Source: Rheinheimera soli (GTDB taxonomy: Bacteria; Pseudomonadota; Gammaproteobacteria; Enterobacterales; Alteromonadaceae). Taken from it: a stretch of 64,000 bases of DNA. The notes under the pieces were generated by a model. The model made no database searches. It was not told where the DNA came from and saw only the letters and a program-made list of their open reading frames with translations. The stretch covers positions 1 to 64,000 of the forward strand of contig NZ_JAJOYU010000006.1 in assembly GCF_021290985.1 (NCBI RefSeq), given 5' to 3'. Below are positions 30,044-38,138 of the stretch, piece by piece (position 1 is the stretch's first letter; every line of letters starts with the position of its first letter). The translations under genes were made by a program, and so were the position numbers.

Positions 30044-30944
30044 GGTCTCTGACCTGACCAAAAGTGCAGTGCTGCTTGCAGCACTGCTGGCTCTGGGCGC
30101 TTGCGCCCAGAAACCTTCTGCTGAAGTTGCTGCTGTACTGGTAGAAAATCCGCTGGAACCAGAACCAGTCGCTGTCTCTTATCGCACTGAAATTGCCATA
30201 GCGCGAATTTCTGAGCTGCTGACTAAAGCCGAAACCACCGATGAACAACGTGCCCGGTTATTTTATGACCGTGGTGTGATGTACGACAGTGTCGGTTTGC
30301 GTTCATTGGCTCGTTTTGACTTTCTGCGTGCCTTGCGTTTACAGCCTGATATGGCGGATGCCTATAACTTTATTGGTATTCACCATACCTTAGTGGGCAA
30401 CTACACCGAAGCTTATGAGTCTTTTGATGCTGCGTTAGAACTGGCACCGGATTACGATTATGCCTATTTAAACCGGGGTATAGCGCTGCTGTACGACAGT
30501 AAAACTGCTTTGGCTGTAGGCGACTTTGAACAGTTTCATCAGGCGAAACCTGAAGATCCGTACCGTTCGTTGTGGTTGTATTTTGCTGACGCTAATTTAT
30601 CCGTACCTGAAGCTCAGGCGCGTTTAGCTTTAAATCAGACTAAATTAGATCCAGACCATTGGGCCAGCAAGATAGTTGCTTTTTATCTGGGTAAAATCTC
30701 AGAACAAGAGTTACTGGACGCTGCCGCTACTCTGAATTCGGATCAACAACAACTGGCTGAACGTTTATGCGAAGTCTATTTCTATCTGGCTAAATGGCAT
30801 CAGCAACAAAACCCAAGCAAAGCGCTGGATTACTATAAAAAAGTACTGGCGACTAATGTGTATGAGTTTGTTGAACACCGTTATGCCCGCATAGAAATGA
30901 ACCGACTGCGTGGTTTAGATGCCAGTGCGATTCCTGTTGAATAA
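30024..30944 (+). CDS. nlpI: TPR lipoprotein NlpI
   Basis: NlpI is an outer-membrane lipoprotein adaptor that recruits peptidoglycan hydrolases such as MepS to the Prc protease. Starting at the ATG at 30024 the protein has 306 residues. A signal ends in the lipobox LGAC, and TPR repeats follow ([58 protein letters not shown]), closely paralleling E. coli NlpI. The start lies 20 bases inside the pnp 3' end. A TTG at 30012 is an alternative start. Downstream position after pnp is conserved. Confidence 0.93.
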   Translation: MLLKLSKVSDLTKSAVLLAALLALGACAQKPSAEVAAVLVENPLEPEPVAVSYRTEIAIARISELLTKAETTDEQRARLFYDRGVMYDSVGLRSLARFDFLRALRLQPDMADAYNFIGIHHTLVGNYTEAYESFDAALELAPDYDYAYLNRGIALLYDSKTALAVGDFEQFHQAKPEDPYRSLWLYFADANLSVPEAQARLALNQTKLDPDHWASKIVAFYLGKISEQELLDAAATLNSDQQQLAERLCEVYFYLAKWHQQQNPSKALDYYKKVLATNVYEFVEHRYARIEMNRLRGLDASAIPVE

Positions 30945-32169
30945 CAGACAGAAGCTATTAAATAAAAAAGGCCGGTTTTCTGGCTTTTTTCATTTAAAAA
31001 CCGCTTTGGTTATGTTGTCGCTTTACAGTCTAGCCGGCTGCGAACCTGCGCTTGAGCATTTGCCTGAACAGCAGCTGATGGATAAAGCACAGCAAGGTCA
31101 TGGTGCTGCCGCCTTACTACTGGCGAAAAAACGTCAACAGCAGGGCGACTTTCCTGCTGCACTTAACTGGTATCAAAAAGCGCTGGATGCAGGGCTGAGC
31201 AATGAACTGGCAGCTTTACTCGCATTAAAACAGCGCCAGGATGGCTTTTTAGCGACCGCCAGCTATCTTGAGCACCGTCTACAGCAACAACAGACTGTAA
31301 ACGCAGCAGAGGCTGATTTAGCCGCTAATTATGGCCTCTGGCATTATGCGCAGAGCCCAGCTAACCTTGCGTCGAGCTCCAATTCCTCTTGTCGCCTGAC
31401 TTTACAACCTGTAGTGCAGTCCAAAGCCGGTAGCCGTCAATTGCAGCTGTTACAACAACAGTGGCAACAGGACCCTCAGCTTTCCTCTCTAGCTGTCTGC
31501 TTTTTACCTGAAAAACGTATAAACAGTACTGACTTGCAGTGCAGTTATCAGTCAGGACAACGTATTCAGTGTCAGTATCAGGTATTAACACCTGATGTGG
31601 CTAAGGGCGGATTTAGTCAGCTACTGGTGGTTGCAGGTGAAGGTACAGCCAATTACAACAATGGCATAGTGCAACTGGCTGAAAGCAGTTCTTTTGAGGT
31701 ATTCCGGCACGAGTTTGCGCATATTCTGGGTTTTATGGATGAATACAGTTTAAGTACAGAAGTGGCGCAAACTGAATGTCGCAGCGATAAAATCCGGCCT
31801 AACTTACTGACTGATAAAACCCAGTTGGATATCTATCTGCAGCATTGGCAATTAGAAAAGACCGATGTTCAGTTACAGCCAGTGGAGAGTTGTGATAATG
31901 CCGGTGTGCAGGCTTACGCCCCTGTAAGCAATTTAAGCTTTATGCGCTCGCACGAGGCTCAGGTACCAGATTTATACATTAAGTTAATGCAAAAGGTATT
32001 GGCAAAGCCAGAGTTGATTATGCCGGTACAGTATTTTTATGCCTATTTAGCCAGGCAAGAACAGGATTGGTACCATTGGCGCTTATTGATGGATCAGGCT
32101 GCTAAACAAGGTTATCCGGATGCTCTGCACTCGTTACAAGAGGCTTCAGCTATTCCGACAGCTCCGTAA
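30919..32169 (+). CDS. Putative zincin-like lipoprotein with TPR/Sel1-type repeats
   Basis: I do not recognise a named family. From the ATG at 30919 the protein has 416 residues. A long n-region and hydrophobic segment end in the lipobox SLAGC. An Ala/Gln-rich helical region follows, with a Sel1/TPR-like unit around residues 53-95. A central domain has HEFAHILGFMDEY, with HEFAH at residues 264-268, a Gly at 271 and Asp-Glu at 274-275. This resembles the HExxHxxGxxD/E zinc site of zincin metallopeptidases. A second helical repeat near the C terminus repeats the Sel1 pattern. It overlaps nlpI by 26 bases. Peptidase activity is inference. The first codons overlap a terminator-like hairpin. Confidence 0.72.
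   Translation: MPVRFLLNNRQKLLNKKGRFSGFFHLKTALVMLSLYSLAGCEPALEHLPEQQLMDKAQQGHGAAALLLAKKRQQQGDFPAALNWYQKALDAGLSNELAALLALKQRQDGFLATASYLEHRLQQQQTVNAAEADLAANYGLWHYAQSPANLASSSNSSCRLTLQPVVQSKAGSRQLQLLQQQWQQDPQLSSLAVCFLPEKRINSTDLQCSYQSGQRIQCQYQVLTPDVAKGGFSQLLVVAGEGTANYNNGIVQLAESSSFEVFRHEFAHILGFMDEYSLSTEVAQTECRSDKIRPNLLTDKTQLDIYLQHWQLEKTDVQLQPVESCDNAGVQAYAPVSNLSFMRSHEAQVPDLYIKLMQKVLAKPELIMPVQYFYAYLARQEQDWYHWRLLMDQAAKQGYPDALHSLQEASAIPTAP
30964..30990 (+). terminator. Terminator-like hairpin inside the start of the zincin lipoprotein gene
   Basis: AAAAAA-G-GCC (30964-30973) can pair with GGC-TTTTTT (30982-30990) with one bulged G and an 8-base loop. It sits 20 bases after the nlpI stop, where an nlpI terminator would be expected, yet it lies within the next reading frame at codons 16-24. 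Confidence 0.55.
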
Positions 32170-32503
32170 GCTCGCGGCTTAATAAATCGGCATCCCCTAA
32201 ATTCAGCTCCAGCAGGCGGCGTAAATGACTGGCAGAGTCGATATCAATTTTATCGCAGCGTAAACCCACGCAGGAGCCATTCAAATGAGCTACTGTGACA
32301 TCCATAAATAAATCCACACCGGATTCATTCAGTTGAAACTGCAGCTGAAAGTGTTGGCCTGCTTGTAATACCGTTGCTGCATCTAACTGCAACAAAGCAC
32401 CTTTAAGCGACAAATCCTGCAATTGACCTGTGTATACAGCGTCAGCATTTTTCAGTTGTACCGGACCGGAAAATAACACCCGGCTAAAACGTCTGTTGTC
32501 CAT
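32150..32503 (-). CDS. PilZ domain protein
   Basis: A small cytosolic PilZ protein, probably a cyclic-di-GMP receptor. From the ATG at 32503, which has AAAGGA upstream, it has 117 residues. An ATG five codons earlier overlaps that ribosome site. The c-di-GMP motifs are visible: the N-terminal basic NRRFSR (RxxxR-like, residues 3-8) and the later DLSLKGALL (D/NxSxxG). It ends convergently with the zincin-like gene, overlapping by 20 bases. No diguanylate cyclase is in the window. Confidence 0.82.
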   Translation of the reverse strand: MDNRRFSRVLFSGPVQLKNADAVYTGQLQDLSLKGALLQLDAATVLQAGQHFQLQFQLNESGVDLFMDVTVAHLNGSCVGLRCDKIDIDSASHLRRLLELNLGDADLLSRELTELSE

Positions 32504-32601
32504 ACCAAATCCTTTCATTCACTGCGTTGAGCATAGTTGTTTCCGGCATGAAAAGACAGCAAAGGCAGCTAAATTTAACTGCCTGCACAGTCACTTAGTT
32601 A

Positions 32602-33579
32602 TTAGCTGACTTCTTCACCTGCCGCCTGGCGATCGGCGTGATAACTCGATCTGACGAAGGGGCCTGAGGCAACATGTTTAAAGCCTAACTCATAACCAAT
32701 ACGTTTTATTTCGTCAAACTCATCAGGAGATACGTAGCGTTTGACCGGTAAATGGTGTTTGCTTGGCTGCAGATATTGGCCGACAGTCAGCATATCAACA
32801 TTATGAAGACGTAAGTCCCGCATTACTTCGATGATCTCTTCTGTGGTTTCACCTAAACCCACCATCAGGCCTGACTTGGTAGACACTTCAGGATGAGCTT
32901 CTTTGTAGCGTCGTAGCAGTTCCAGTGACCATTTATAGTCAGCGCCCGGACGCGCCAGTTTGTATAAGCGTGGCGCTGTTTCCAGGTTGTGGTTGAATAC
33001 GTCTGGTGGTGTTTGCGTCAGAATGTCCAGCGCTGCATCCATACGGCCACGGAAATCCGGTACCAGTACTTCAATTTTAATAGCCGGGCTTTCACGACGA
33101 ATAGAACTGATACAGTCAGCAAAATGCTGAGCACCGCCATCACGTAAGTCATCACGGTCTACCGAAGTGATCACGACGTATTTCAGCGCCATATCTTTGA
33201 TGGTTAACGCCAGTTTTTCCGGCTCTTCTGCGCTTGGAGGCAAAGGGCGGCCATGGGCTACATCACAGAAAGGGCAACGTCTGGTGCAGATGGCACCTAA
33301 AATCATAAAAGTTGCTGTGCCGTGGTTAAAGCATTCTGACAGGTTAGGGCAAGAGGCCTCTTCACAGACCGAGTGCAAACCATGTTTACGCATAGCGCCT
33401 TTGATTTGTTCAATGCGGTCTGTGCTGCGTGGTAATTTGATTTTTAACCAATCAGGTTTACGTAACATTTCGTCACGTTCGGTGGGCAACACTTTGATTG
33501 GGATCAGGGCCATTTTATCGGCATCACGTAACTTAACGCCTGGTTCCATACGAGCTGTTTTGATGGTCATATTACTCAC
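32602..33579 (-). CDS. lipA: Lipoyl synthase LipA
   Basis: LipA is a radical-SAM enzyme that inserts two sulfurs into protein-bound octanoate. Its 325 residues carry both iron-sulfur clusters: Cys72, Cys77 and Cys83 in [12 protein letters not shown] for the auxiliary cluster, and Cys98, Cys102 and Cys105 in CTRRCPFC for the SAM cluster. The GTG at 33579 lies within the end of lipB (8-base overlap) and follows AGGG; an ATG three codons later is an alternative. It is the last gene of ybeD-lipB-lipA. Confidence 0.98.
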   Translation of the reverse strand: MSNMTIKTARMEPGVKLRDADKMALIPIKVLPTERDEMLRKPDWLKIKLPRSTDRIEQIKGAMRKHGLHSVCEEASCPNLSECFNHGTATFMILGAICTRRCPFCDVAHGRPLPPSAEEPEKLALTIKDMALKYVVITSVDRDDLRDGGAQHFADCISSIRRESPAIKIEVLVPDFRGRMDAALDILTQTPPDVFNHNLETAPRLYKLARPGADYKWSLELLRRYKEAHPEVSTKSGLMVGLGETTEEIIEVMRDLRLHNVDMLTVGQYLQPSKHHLPVKRYVSPDEFDEIKRIGYELGFKHVASGPFVRSSYHADRQAAGEEVS

Positions 33580-34225
33580 TTAACCCTGTTTTGTGTTCAG
33601 TCTGACTAACCGCCAACTGGGCAACAAATTGTGACTGCAGCGCCTGTTTGGCTTCATCCACAGATTGTGGACCTGCAATATCTTTGGTTTGGATCATTTG
33701 CATGCCAGCATAACCACATGGGTTGATCCTGGAAAAAGGCGACAAATCCATATTTACGTTTAAAGCCAAACCATGAAAGGTACAGCCTTTTCTAACCCGC
33801 AATCCAAGCGAAGCGACTTTTTGTTCCTGCACATACACGCCGGGCGCATCGGCTTTGGCATAAGCTTCAATACCATAAGGGGCCAAAGCTTGAATGATCA
33901 CCTGTTCAATCAAGGTCACCAACTCGCGTACGCCCAGTTTACGTCTTTTGATATCCAGCAATACATAAGCAACCAACTGGCCAGGGCCGTGATAAGTCAC
34001 CTGACCGCCTCTGTCCACTTGTACCACGGGAATATCACCTGGCATCAGCAGATGTTCTGCTTTACCGGCCTGACCCTGAGTAAATACCGGGTCATGTTCA
34101 ACAAACCACAGCTCGTCCGGACTCCGTTCAGTCCGCTCATCTGTGTATTTTTGCATGGCCTGCCATACCTGAACATAAGGCTGGCGCCCTAAATTCCGTA
34201 TCACTAAGCCTTGAGAGTCAACCAC
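33572..34225 (-). CDS. lipB: Octanoyl-ACP:protein N-octanoyltransferase LipB
   Basis: LipB moves octanoate from acyl carrier protein to lipoyl domains, the step before LipA. The 217-residue product begins with GTG behind CGGAG. The catalytic Lys136 in [13 protein letters not shown] and Cys170 in INPCGYAGM are present, as is the substrate motif [20 protein letters not shown] (residues 72-91). It overlaps the downstream lipA by 8 bases. Confidence 0.97.
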   Translation of the reverse strand: MVDSQGLVIRNLGRQPYVQVWQAMQKYTDERTERSPDELWFVEHDPVFTQGQAGKAEHLLMPGDIPVVQVDRGGQVTYHGPGQLVAYVLLDIKRRKLGVRELVTLIEQVIIQALAPYGIEAYAKADAPGVYVQEQKVASLGLRVRKGCTFHGLALNVNMDLSPFSRINPCGYAGMQMIQTKDIAGPQSVDEAKQALQSQFVAQLAVSQTEHKTGLSE

Positions 34226-34255
34226 AACGAACTCCGGTTCAGTTGAAAGTGCCGC

Positions 34256-34261
34256 ATTATA
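34256..34261 (-). promoter_or_regulatory. Candidate -10 box for lipB-lipA
   Basis: A perfect TATAAT on the minus strand lies about 31 bases upstream of the lipB GTG. No good -35 is seen at the right spacing, so it may be a weak internal promoter between ybeD and lipB. Confidence 0.4.
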
Positions 34262-34295
34262 CCTGCTCTGCCAGCAAAAAGGGCAGTGTCACTCG

Positions 34296-34577
34296 TCAGA
34301 TCACATACCTGACCAGTTCTAAACGGCCAAGTTCTGTGTACAGCAGTTCCATATGTTCTTTGCTGGTGACAGTTACAGACACAGATACAGAGTGATAACT
34401 GCCTTTGCTGCTAGGGCGAATTTGCGGATTGTAGTCGTCGGCTTTGGCATGTTCCTGCAGCACAACCACTATATGATCAACCAACTCTGGCACAGCAACG
34501 CCCAGTACTTTAAAGTTTACCGAGCATGGAAACTCTAAAAATTCATCAAAGCGGGTGTCTTTTACTTCAATTGTCAT
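34296..34577 (-). CDS. ybeD: YbeD-family protein (DUF493)
   Basis: A 93-residue cytosolic protein of the YbeD/DUF493 family, an ACT-like alpha-beta fold of unknown function. It keeps the family core (LEFPCSVNFKVLGVAVPELVD and YHSVSVSVTVTSKEHMELLY). It sits between dacA and lipB, the same order as in E. coli. A role near lipoate or cell-wall metabolism has been suggested only from position. Confidence 0.93.
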   Translation of the reverse strand: MTIEVKDTRFDEFLEFPCSVNFKVLGVAVPELVDHIVVVLQEHAKADDYNPQIRPSSKGSYHSVSVSVTVTSKEHMELLYTELGRLELVRYVI

Positions 34578-34615
34578 GATGTTCTGCTCACAAAAATAAT
34601 CTTGATCTATTTTAA

Positions 34616-34641
34616 CAAAAAGTCCCGGACTTGCCGGGACT
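34616..34641 (-). terminator. Rho-independent terminator of dacA
   Basis: AGTCCCGG (34621-34628) and CCGGGACT (34634-34641) form an 8-bp stem. On the minus strand it is followed by TTTTTGTTAAAA. It ends the leuS-to-dacA transcript, leaving ybeD-lipB-lipA as a separate unit. Confidence 0.9.
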
Positions 34642-34666
34642 AATTTAGATAGGGGCTATCGCTTTT

Positions 34667-35839
34667 TTATTGAAAGCGCATTTTCACCATATCTACTAAG
34701 CGACTGAATAAACCCGCTTGTTCAATATCTTCCAGCGCTACTAAAGGAAATTCGGCGATGTCTTTGTCACCTAATTTCAAATAAACAGTGCCTAGTACCT
34801 GACCCTTGGATATGGGGGCTATCAGTTCCTGATTCAATTTAAAGTCGGCTTTTAAATCTTTACGTTGATTACGTTGCAGGGTAATAGGGGTTTCCGCCAG
34901 TACACCTAAAGTGATGATTTCTTTGGTGCCTTGCCATACCCGTTGTTCAGCAAACTTTTCACCTGCTTTATAAGGAGAAAAGGTTTCAAAAAAGCGAAAG
35001 CCGTAGGTCAGTAATTTTTTGTTTTCTGCTTCACGGATTTTGGCGCTGTCTGTGCCCATGACGACAGAGATCAGTCGCATATCATCTTTAGTGGCTGATG
35101 TTACCAGACTATAACCAGCCTCTGAGGTGTGGCCTGTTTTGATACCGTCTACGTTCAGGCTTTTATCCCACAATAAGCCGTTACGGTTGTATTGTTTAAT
35201 GCCGTTAAATACATATTCTTTTTCAGCGTAAATTTTGTATTCTTCCGGCGTGTCACGAATTAAAGCGATCGACAGTTTGGCCATATCACGTGCTGTAGTG
35301 CGCTGATTTTCATCTGGCAAACCATGGCTATTGGTAAAGGTACTATTGTCCATGCCTAAGCGCACCGCATGGGCATTCATTAATTCAACAAAGGCGCCTT
35401 CAGTGCCTGCTATATGTTCGGCCATAGCGACACAAGCATCGTTGCCCGATTGGATAATAATGCCGCGGTTTAATTCTTCAACGCTGATGGTTTCGCCTAC
35501 TTCGATAAACATTTTGGACGAGTCTGAATACTGTTTAGCCCAGGCGTTTTCGGTGATAGTGACAGGATCTGATGGTTTGATAGTACCGTTTTTAATTTCT
35601 GTACCAATAATGTAGCTAGTCATCATTTTGGTCAGGCTGGCTGGTGCCAATAACCCATCTGCATTGCCTTCGGCCAATACAGCTCCCGTATGGTAATCCA
35701 TCAGGATATAACCTTTGGCGTTTACTTCAGGAGGTTGCGGCGTCATTTGTGACGCTGTAAGAGGGGCTGTTTGTCCGGCTGCTAAAAAACTGGCAACACC
35801 AAAGGAGCAAGCAATAAAAATTCTGGAGTACGTATTCAT
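34667..35839 (-). CDS. dacA: D-alanyl-D-alanine carboxypeptidase DacA (PBP5/6 type)
   Basis: DacA trims the terminal D-Ala from peptidoglycan pentapeptides in the periplasm. The 390 residues begin with a signal peptide (about 1-22). The class A low-mass PBP motifs follow: Ser68-Leu-Thr-Lys71, Ser131-Gly-Asn133 and Lys234-Thr-Gly236. A C-terminal beta domain precedes the amphipathic helix that anchors it to the membrane (ending SRLVDMVKMRFQ). It is the last gene of the elongasome cluster. Confidence 0.97.
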   Translation of the reverse strand: MNTYSRIFIACSFGVASFLAAGQTAPLTASQMTPQPPEVNAKGYILMDYHTGAVLAEGNADGLLAPASLTKMMTSYIIGTEIKNGTIKPSDPVTITENAWAKQYSDSSKMFIEVGETISVEELNRGIIIQSGNDACVAMAEHIAGTEGAFVELMNAHAVRLGMDNSTFTNSHGLPDENQRTTARDMAKLSIALIRDTPEEYKIYAEKEYVFNGIKQYNRNGLLWDKSLNVDGIKTGHTSEAGYSLVTSATKDDMRLISVVMGTDSAKIREAENKKLLTYGFRFFETFSPYKAGEKFAEQRVWQGTKEIITLGVLAETPITLQRNQRKDLKADFKLNQELIAPISKGQVLGTVYLKLGDKDIAEFPLVALEDIEQAGLFSRLVDMVKMRFQ

Positions 35840-35896
35840 GAGACCTTTCTTATGTTGTTGAACTGAATTCTTTTTTAAAGAAAATCAACCGTGGTT

Positions 35897-36877
35897 TTAA
35901 CCACAGCTTTTTTTATCTGTAATATAAGCCGATGGGTAATCAGCACTTTTAAAACGTTCCAGCCAGCTGTTCGCTTCAGCCGCTGATGGCATTGGACCCG
36001 CCAGTAAACGGAAAATTCCATTGCCTTCGTTAATTTGTGTAGATACAGACCATTGTTGCTGTAAATCCGAACCTAACTTTTGCAGTTTCTCTTTATTGCT
36101 GCTGGCAACCAGTTGAATAAAACAGCCTGTGACCTTAGACCCGGCAACTGGTGCTGTTGTCGCTATCACTGGGGCCGCAACTGGCGCTGAAGGTGCGGCA
36201 ACGCTGCCAGGTCTTGGGCCGGCAGGGTTAGAGGCGATAGTAGTTTCTTCAAACCTGTTGCCTCTGTTGCCTAATCCCATGGCATAACTTTCCTGGTTGG
36301 TCATAGCTGGAGAGGCCAGCAGTTCGACCTGAACCCGTGCTGTGCCTTTACCCATCATGCCAATTTTATAAGCCGCTGAATAAGACAGGTCGATCACTCT
36401 GTCCTGATGGAAAGGTCCTCTGTCGTTTACCCGCACTATGGCTGACTTACCATTGTCGAGGTTGGTCACTCGCACATAAGAAGGTAATGGCAGAGTTTTG
36501 TGTGCTGCCGACATGGCAAACACATTATAAACTTCACCGTTGGATGTCAGGTGACCATGAAATTTATGGCCGTACCAGGAAGCTATGCCTGTTTCCTTGT
36601 ATTCCATCAGATCAGTACGGGGAGAATAATCCACGCCATAAATGTTATAGGGTTTGTTACCACCACGGCTTAAGGCTTCAGCCCTGGGTTCAGGATCTGT
36701 CATTTCCAATAAGGTTGGAAGACGATCCGGATGGCTGTCAGTGGCTTGTGAATAACGGCCTTTATTAGGTTCTTCCCAGGTTGGGGTTGAGCCGGTTTTG
36801 GCTGATTTTGGTGCCGGCGTTTGTGAGCAGGAAGCCAAGATCAGAGTACAGCATACGATAGTTATTTTTTTAATCAT
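35897..36877 (-). CDS. rlpA: Septal-ring lytic transglycosylase RlpA
   Basis: RlpA is an outer-membrane lipoprotein that in Pseudomonas cleaves denuded glycan strands at the septum. The 326 residues have a signal ending in the lipobox LASC. A double-psi beta-barrel domain carries GIASWYGHKFHGHLTSNGE (about residues 97-115) with the later VNDRGPF. A Pro/Ala/Val linker follows, then a SPOR domain (about 247-326, CFIQLVASSNKEKLQKLGSD). It follows rodA by nine bases. Confidence 0.95.
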   Translation of the reverse strand: MIKKITIVCCTLILASCSQTPAPKSAKTGSTPTWEEPNKGRYSQATDSHPDRLPTLLEMTDPEPRAEALSRGGNKPYNIYGVDYSPRTDLMEYKETGIASWYGHKFHGHLTSNGEVYNVFAMSAAHKTLPLPSYVRVTNLDNGKSAIVRVNDRGPFHQDRVIDLSYSAAYKIGMMGKGTARVQVELLASPAMTNQESYAMGLGNRGNRFEETTIASNPAGPRPGSVAAPSAPVAAPVIATTAPVAGSKVTGCFIQLVASSNKEKLQKLGSDLQQQWSVSTQINEGNGIFRLLAGPMPSAAEANSWLERFKSADYPSAYITDKKSCG

Positions 36878-36886
36878 TGATTCTTT

Positions 36887-38002
36887 CTACTGCTGAGCTA
36901 AAAGTCGTTTATGGGTGCTGATTGACATTAGAATACCAAAACCTGCCATCAGTGTAACCATGGATGTCCCGCCGTAGCTAATCAAAGGCAAAGGCACACC
37001 CACTACAGGTAATAATCCTGACACCATACCAATGTTAACGAATACGTAGACAAAAAATGTCAGGGTAATGCTGCCTGCCAGCAGCTTACTGAAATTGTCC
37101 TGAGCACGACTTGCGATAATCAAACCGCGGGCAATGATAAAGGCATACAAGACCAACAGAAACAGTACACCTAGCATGCCAAGCTCTTCGCTGAATACAG
37201 AAAATATAAAGTCGGTATGACGCTCTGGTAAAAACTCAAGTTGAGACTGAGTGCCATGCATCCAGCCTTTGCCTTCAAAGCCACCTGAACCTATAGCAAT
37301 TTTGGATTGAATAATATGATAGCCAGAACCTAAAGGATCGCTTTCAGGATTTAAAAAGGTCAGTACCCGTCGCTTCTGATAGTCGTGCATAAAAAACAAC
37401 CACATGGTGTAAGACGCTACCGGAATAATCATGGCTATTGCTGTGATTATTCTCCAGCTCATACCGCCTAAAAACAGTACGAAAACGCCAGCTACAAAAA
37501 TCAGAATGGATGTGCCTAAATCTGGCTGTTGCTGAATAAGTACAGTGGGAATAGCGCACATAATAAAACCGACAATCAAGTGCCGGAATTTCAGCGGTAA
37601 AGGGTGAGAGGATACATACCAGGCGACTGCCATGGGCACGGCAAGTTTCATCACTTCAGAGGGTTGAAACTTCATAAAGCCTAAATCCAGCCAGCGTTGT
37701 GCGCCCTTACCTATATGACCAAAAGCCAACACCATCACCAGCATAGCTGTACCCGCCAAAAATAACGGCACAGCCCAGAAGCTAAAGGTTTGAGGTTTTA
37801 CCTGAGCCAAAAACAACATAGCACCAAAAGCAATAACTAATCTTGTACTGTGCGCCGCCATCATATCCCAGTGTTGGCCACTGGCACTGTAGAGCACAAA
37901 TAACCCTGTAACACACAAGAGTAATAAACCGGCTAATAAAGGGCCATCTAAGTGCAGTTTTGCCAGCAGCCCTTTATGGCTTGGGTCTTTCAGCACATTC
38001 AT
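36887..38002 (-). CDS. rodA: Peptidoglycan glycosyltransferase RodA (MrdB)
   Basis: RodA is the SEDS-family glycan polymerase of the rod-elongation complex, partner of PBP2. The 371 residues show about ten membrane segments and the SEDS signatures LVIAFGAMLFLAQ, PDLGTSILIF, and the loop ERHTDFIFSVFSEELG, which contains the catalytic Asp region. The end (PLISYGGTSMV) is typical of the family. The ATG at 38002 overlaps the stop of a 34-codon mini-ORF by four bases (ATGA) and has AGGAG upstream. Confidence 0.97.
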   Translation of the reverse strand: MNVLKDPSHKGLLAKLHLDGPLLAGLLLLCVTGLFVLYSASGQHWDMMAAHSTRLVIAFGAMLFLAQVKPQTFSFWAVPLFLAGTAMLVMVLAFGHIGKGAQRWLDLGFMKFQPSEVMKLAVPMAVAWYVSSHPLPLKFRHLIVGFIMCAIPTVLIQQQPDLGTSILIFVAGVFVLFLGGMSWRIITAIAMIIPVASYTMWLFFMHDYQKRRVLTFLNPESDPLGSGYHIIQSKIAIGSGGFEGKGWMHGTQSQLEFLPERHTDFIFSVFSEELGMLGVLFLLVLYAFIIARGLIIASRAQDNFSKLLAGSITLTFFVYVFVNIGMVSGLLPVVGVPLPLISYGGTSMVTLMAGFGILMSISTHKRLLAQQ

Positions 38003-38138
38003 GGCTGGGCTCCTGTTACATCTTGACGGGTAAAATAGATAGCTTGATCAGGATCTGGTTTTGCCAGCAGCTCTTTATCGCTGGGGCAGTGCAGCAACAT
38101 CATGGCTGAGCTCCTGCCGCACTTTGGCGTGTAAAGTA
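37957..38138 (-). repeat. Imperfect tandem duplication of the mrdA-rodA junction
   Basis: Positions 38058-38138 and 37957-38037 match at about 62 of 81 bases by hand alignment, with a constant offset of 101 bases and no gap. Each copy holds an mrdA-like 3' end (TTTACnCGnCAA...GCAGGAG-like), an AGGAG ribosome site, an ATGA stop/start and a rodA-like 5' end closing in CTGCTGGCAAAAC. About 20 bases between copies do not match. Confidence 0.85.
37999..38103 (-). CDS. 34-codon mini-ORF between mrdA and rodA
   Basis: This is a short reading frame coupled at both ends by ATGA: its ATG overlaps the mrdA stop and its TGA overlaps the rodA ATG. AGGAG inside mrdA is eight bases before its start. The peptide begins MMLLHCPSDKELLAK, like the RodA N terminus MNVLKDPSHKGLLAK (9 of 15 identical). 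It ends YFTRQDVTGAQP, like the MrdA C terminus YFTRQSAAGAQP. It has no membrane segment or known motif. The frame has survived considerable divergence of the duplication. Whether a stable peptide is made is unknown; it may act only as a translation relay. Confidence 0.55.
   Translation of the reverse strand: MMLLHCPSDKELLAKPDPDQAIYFTRQDVTGAQP

Noticed and set aside
38003-38099. Possible assembly or sequencing artefact duplicating the mrdA/rodA junction
   Set aside because: The two copies differ at roughly one base in four with codon-level changes and an intact frame, which an artefact would not produce.
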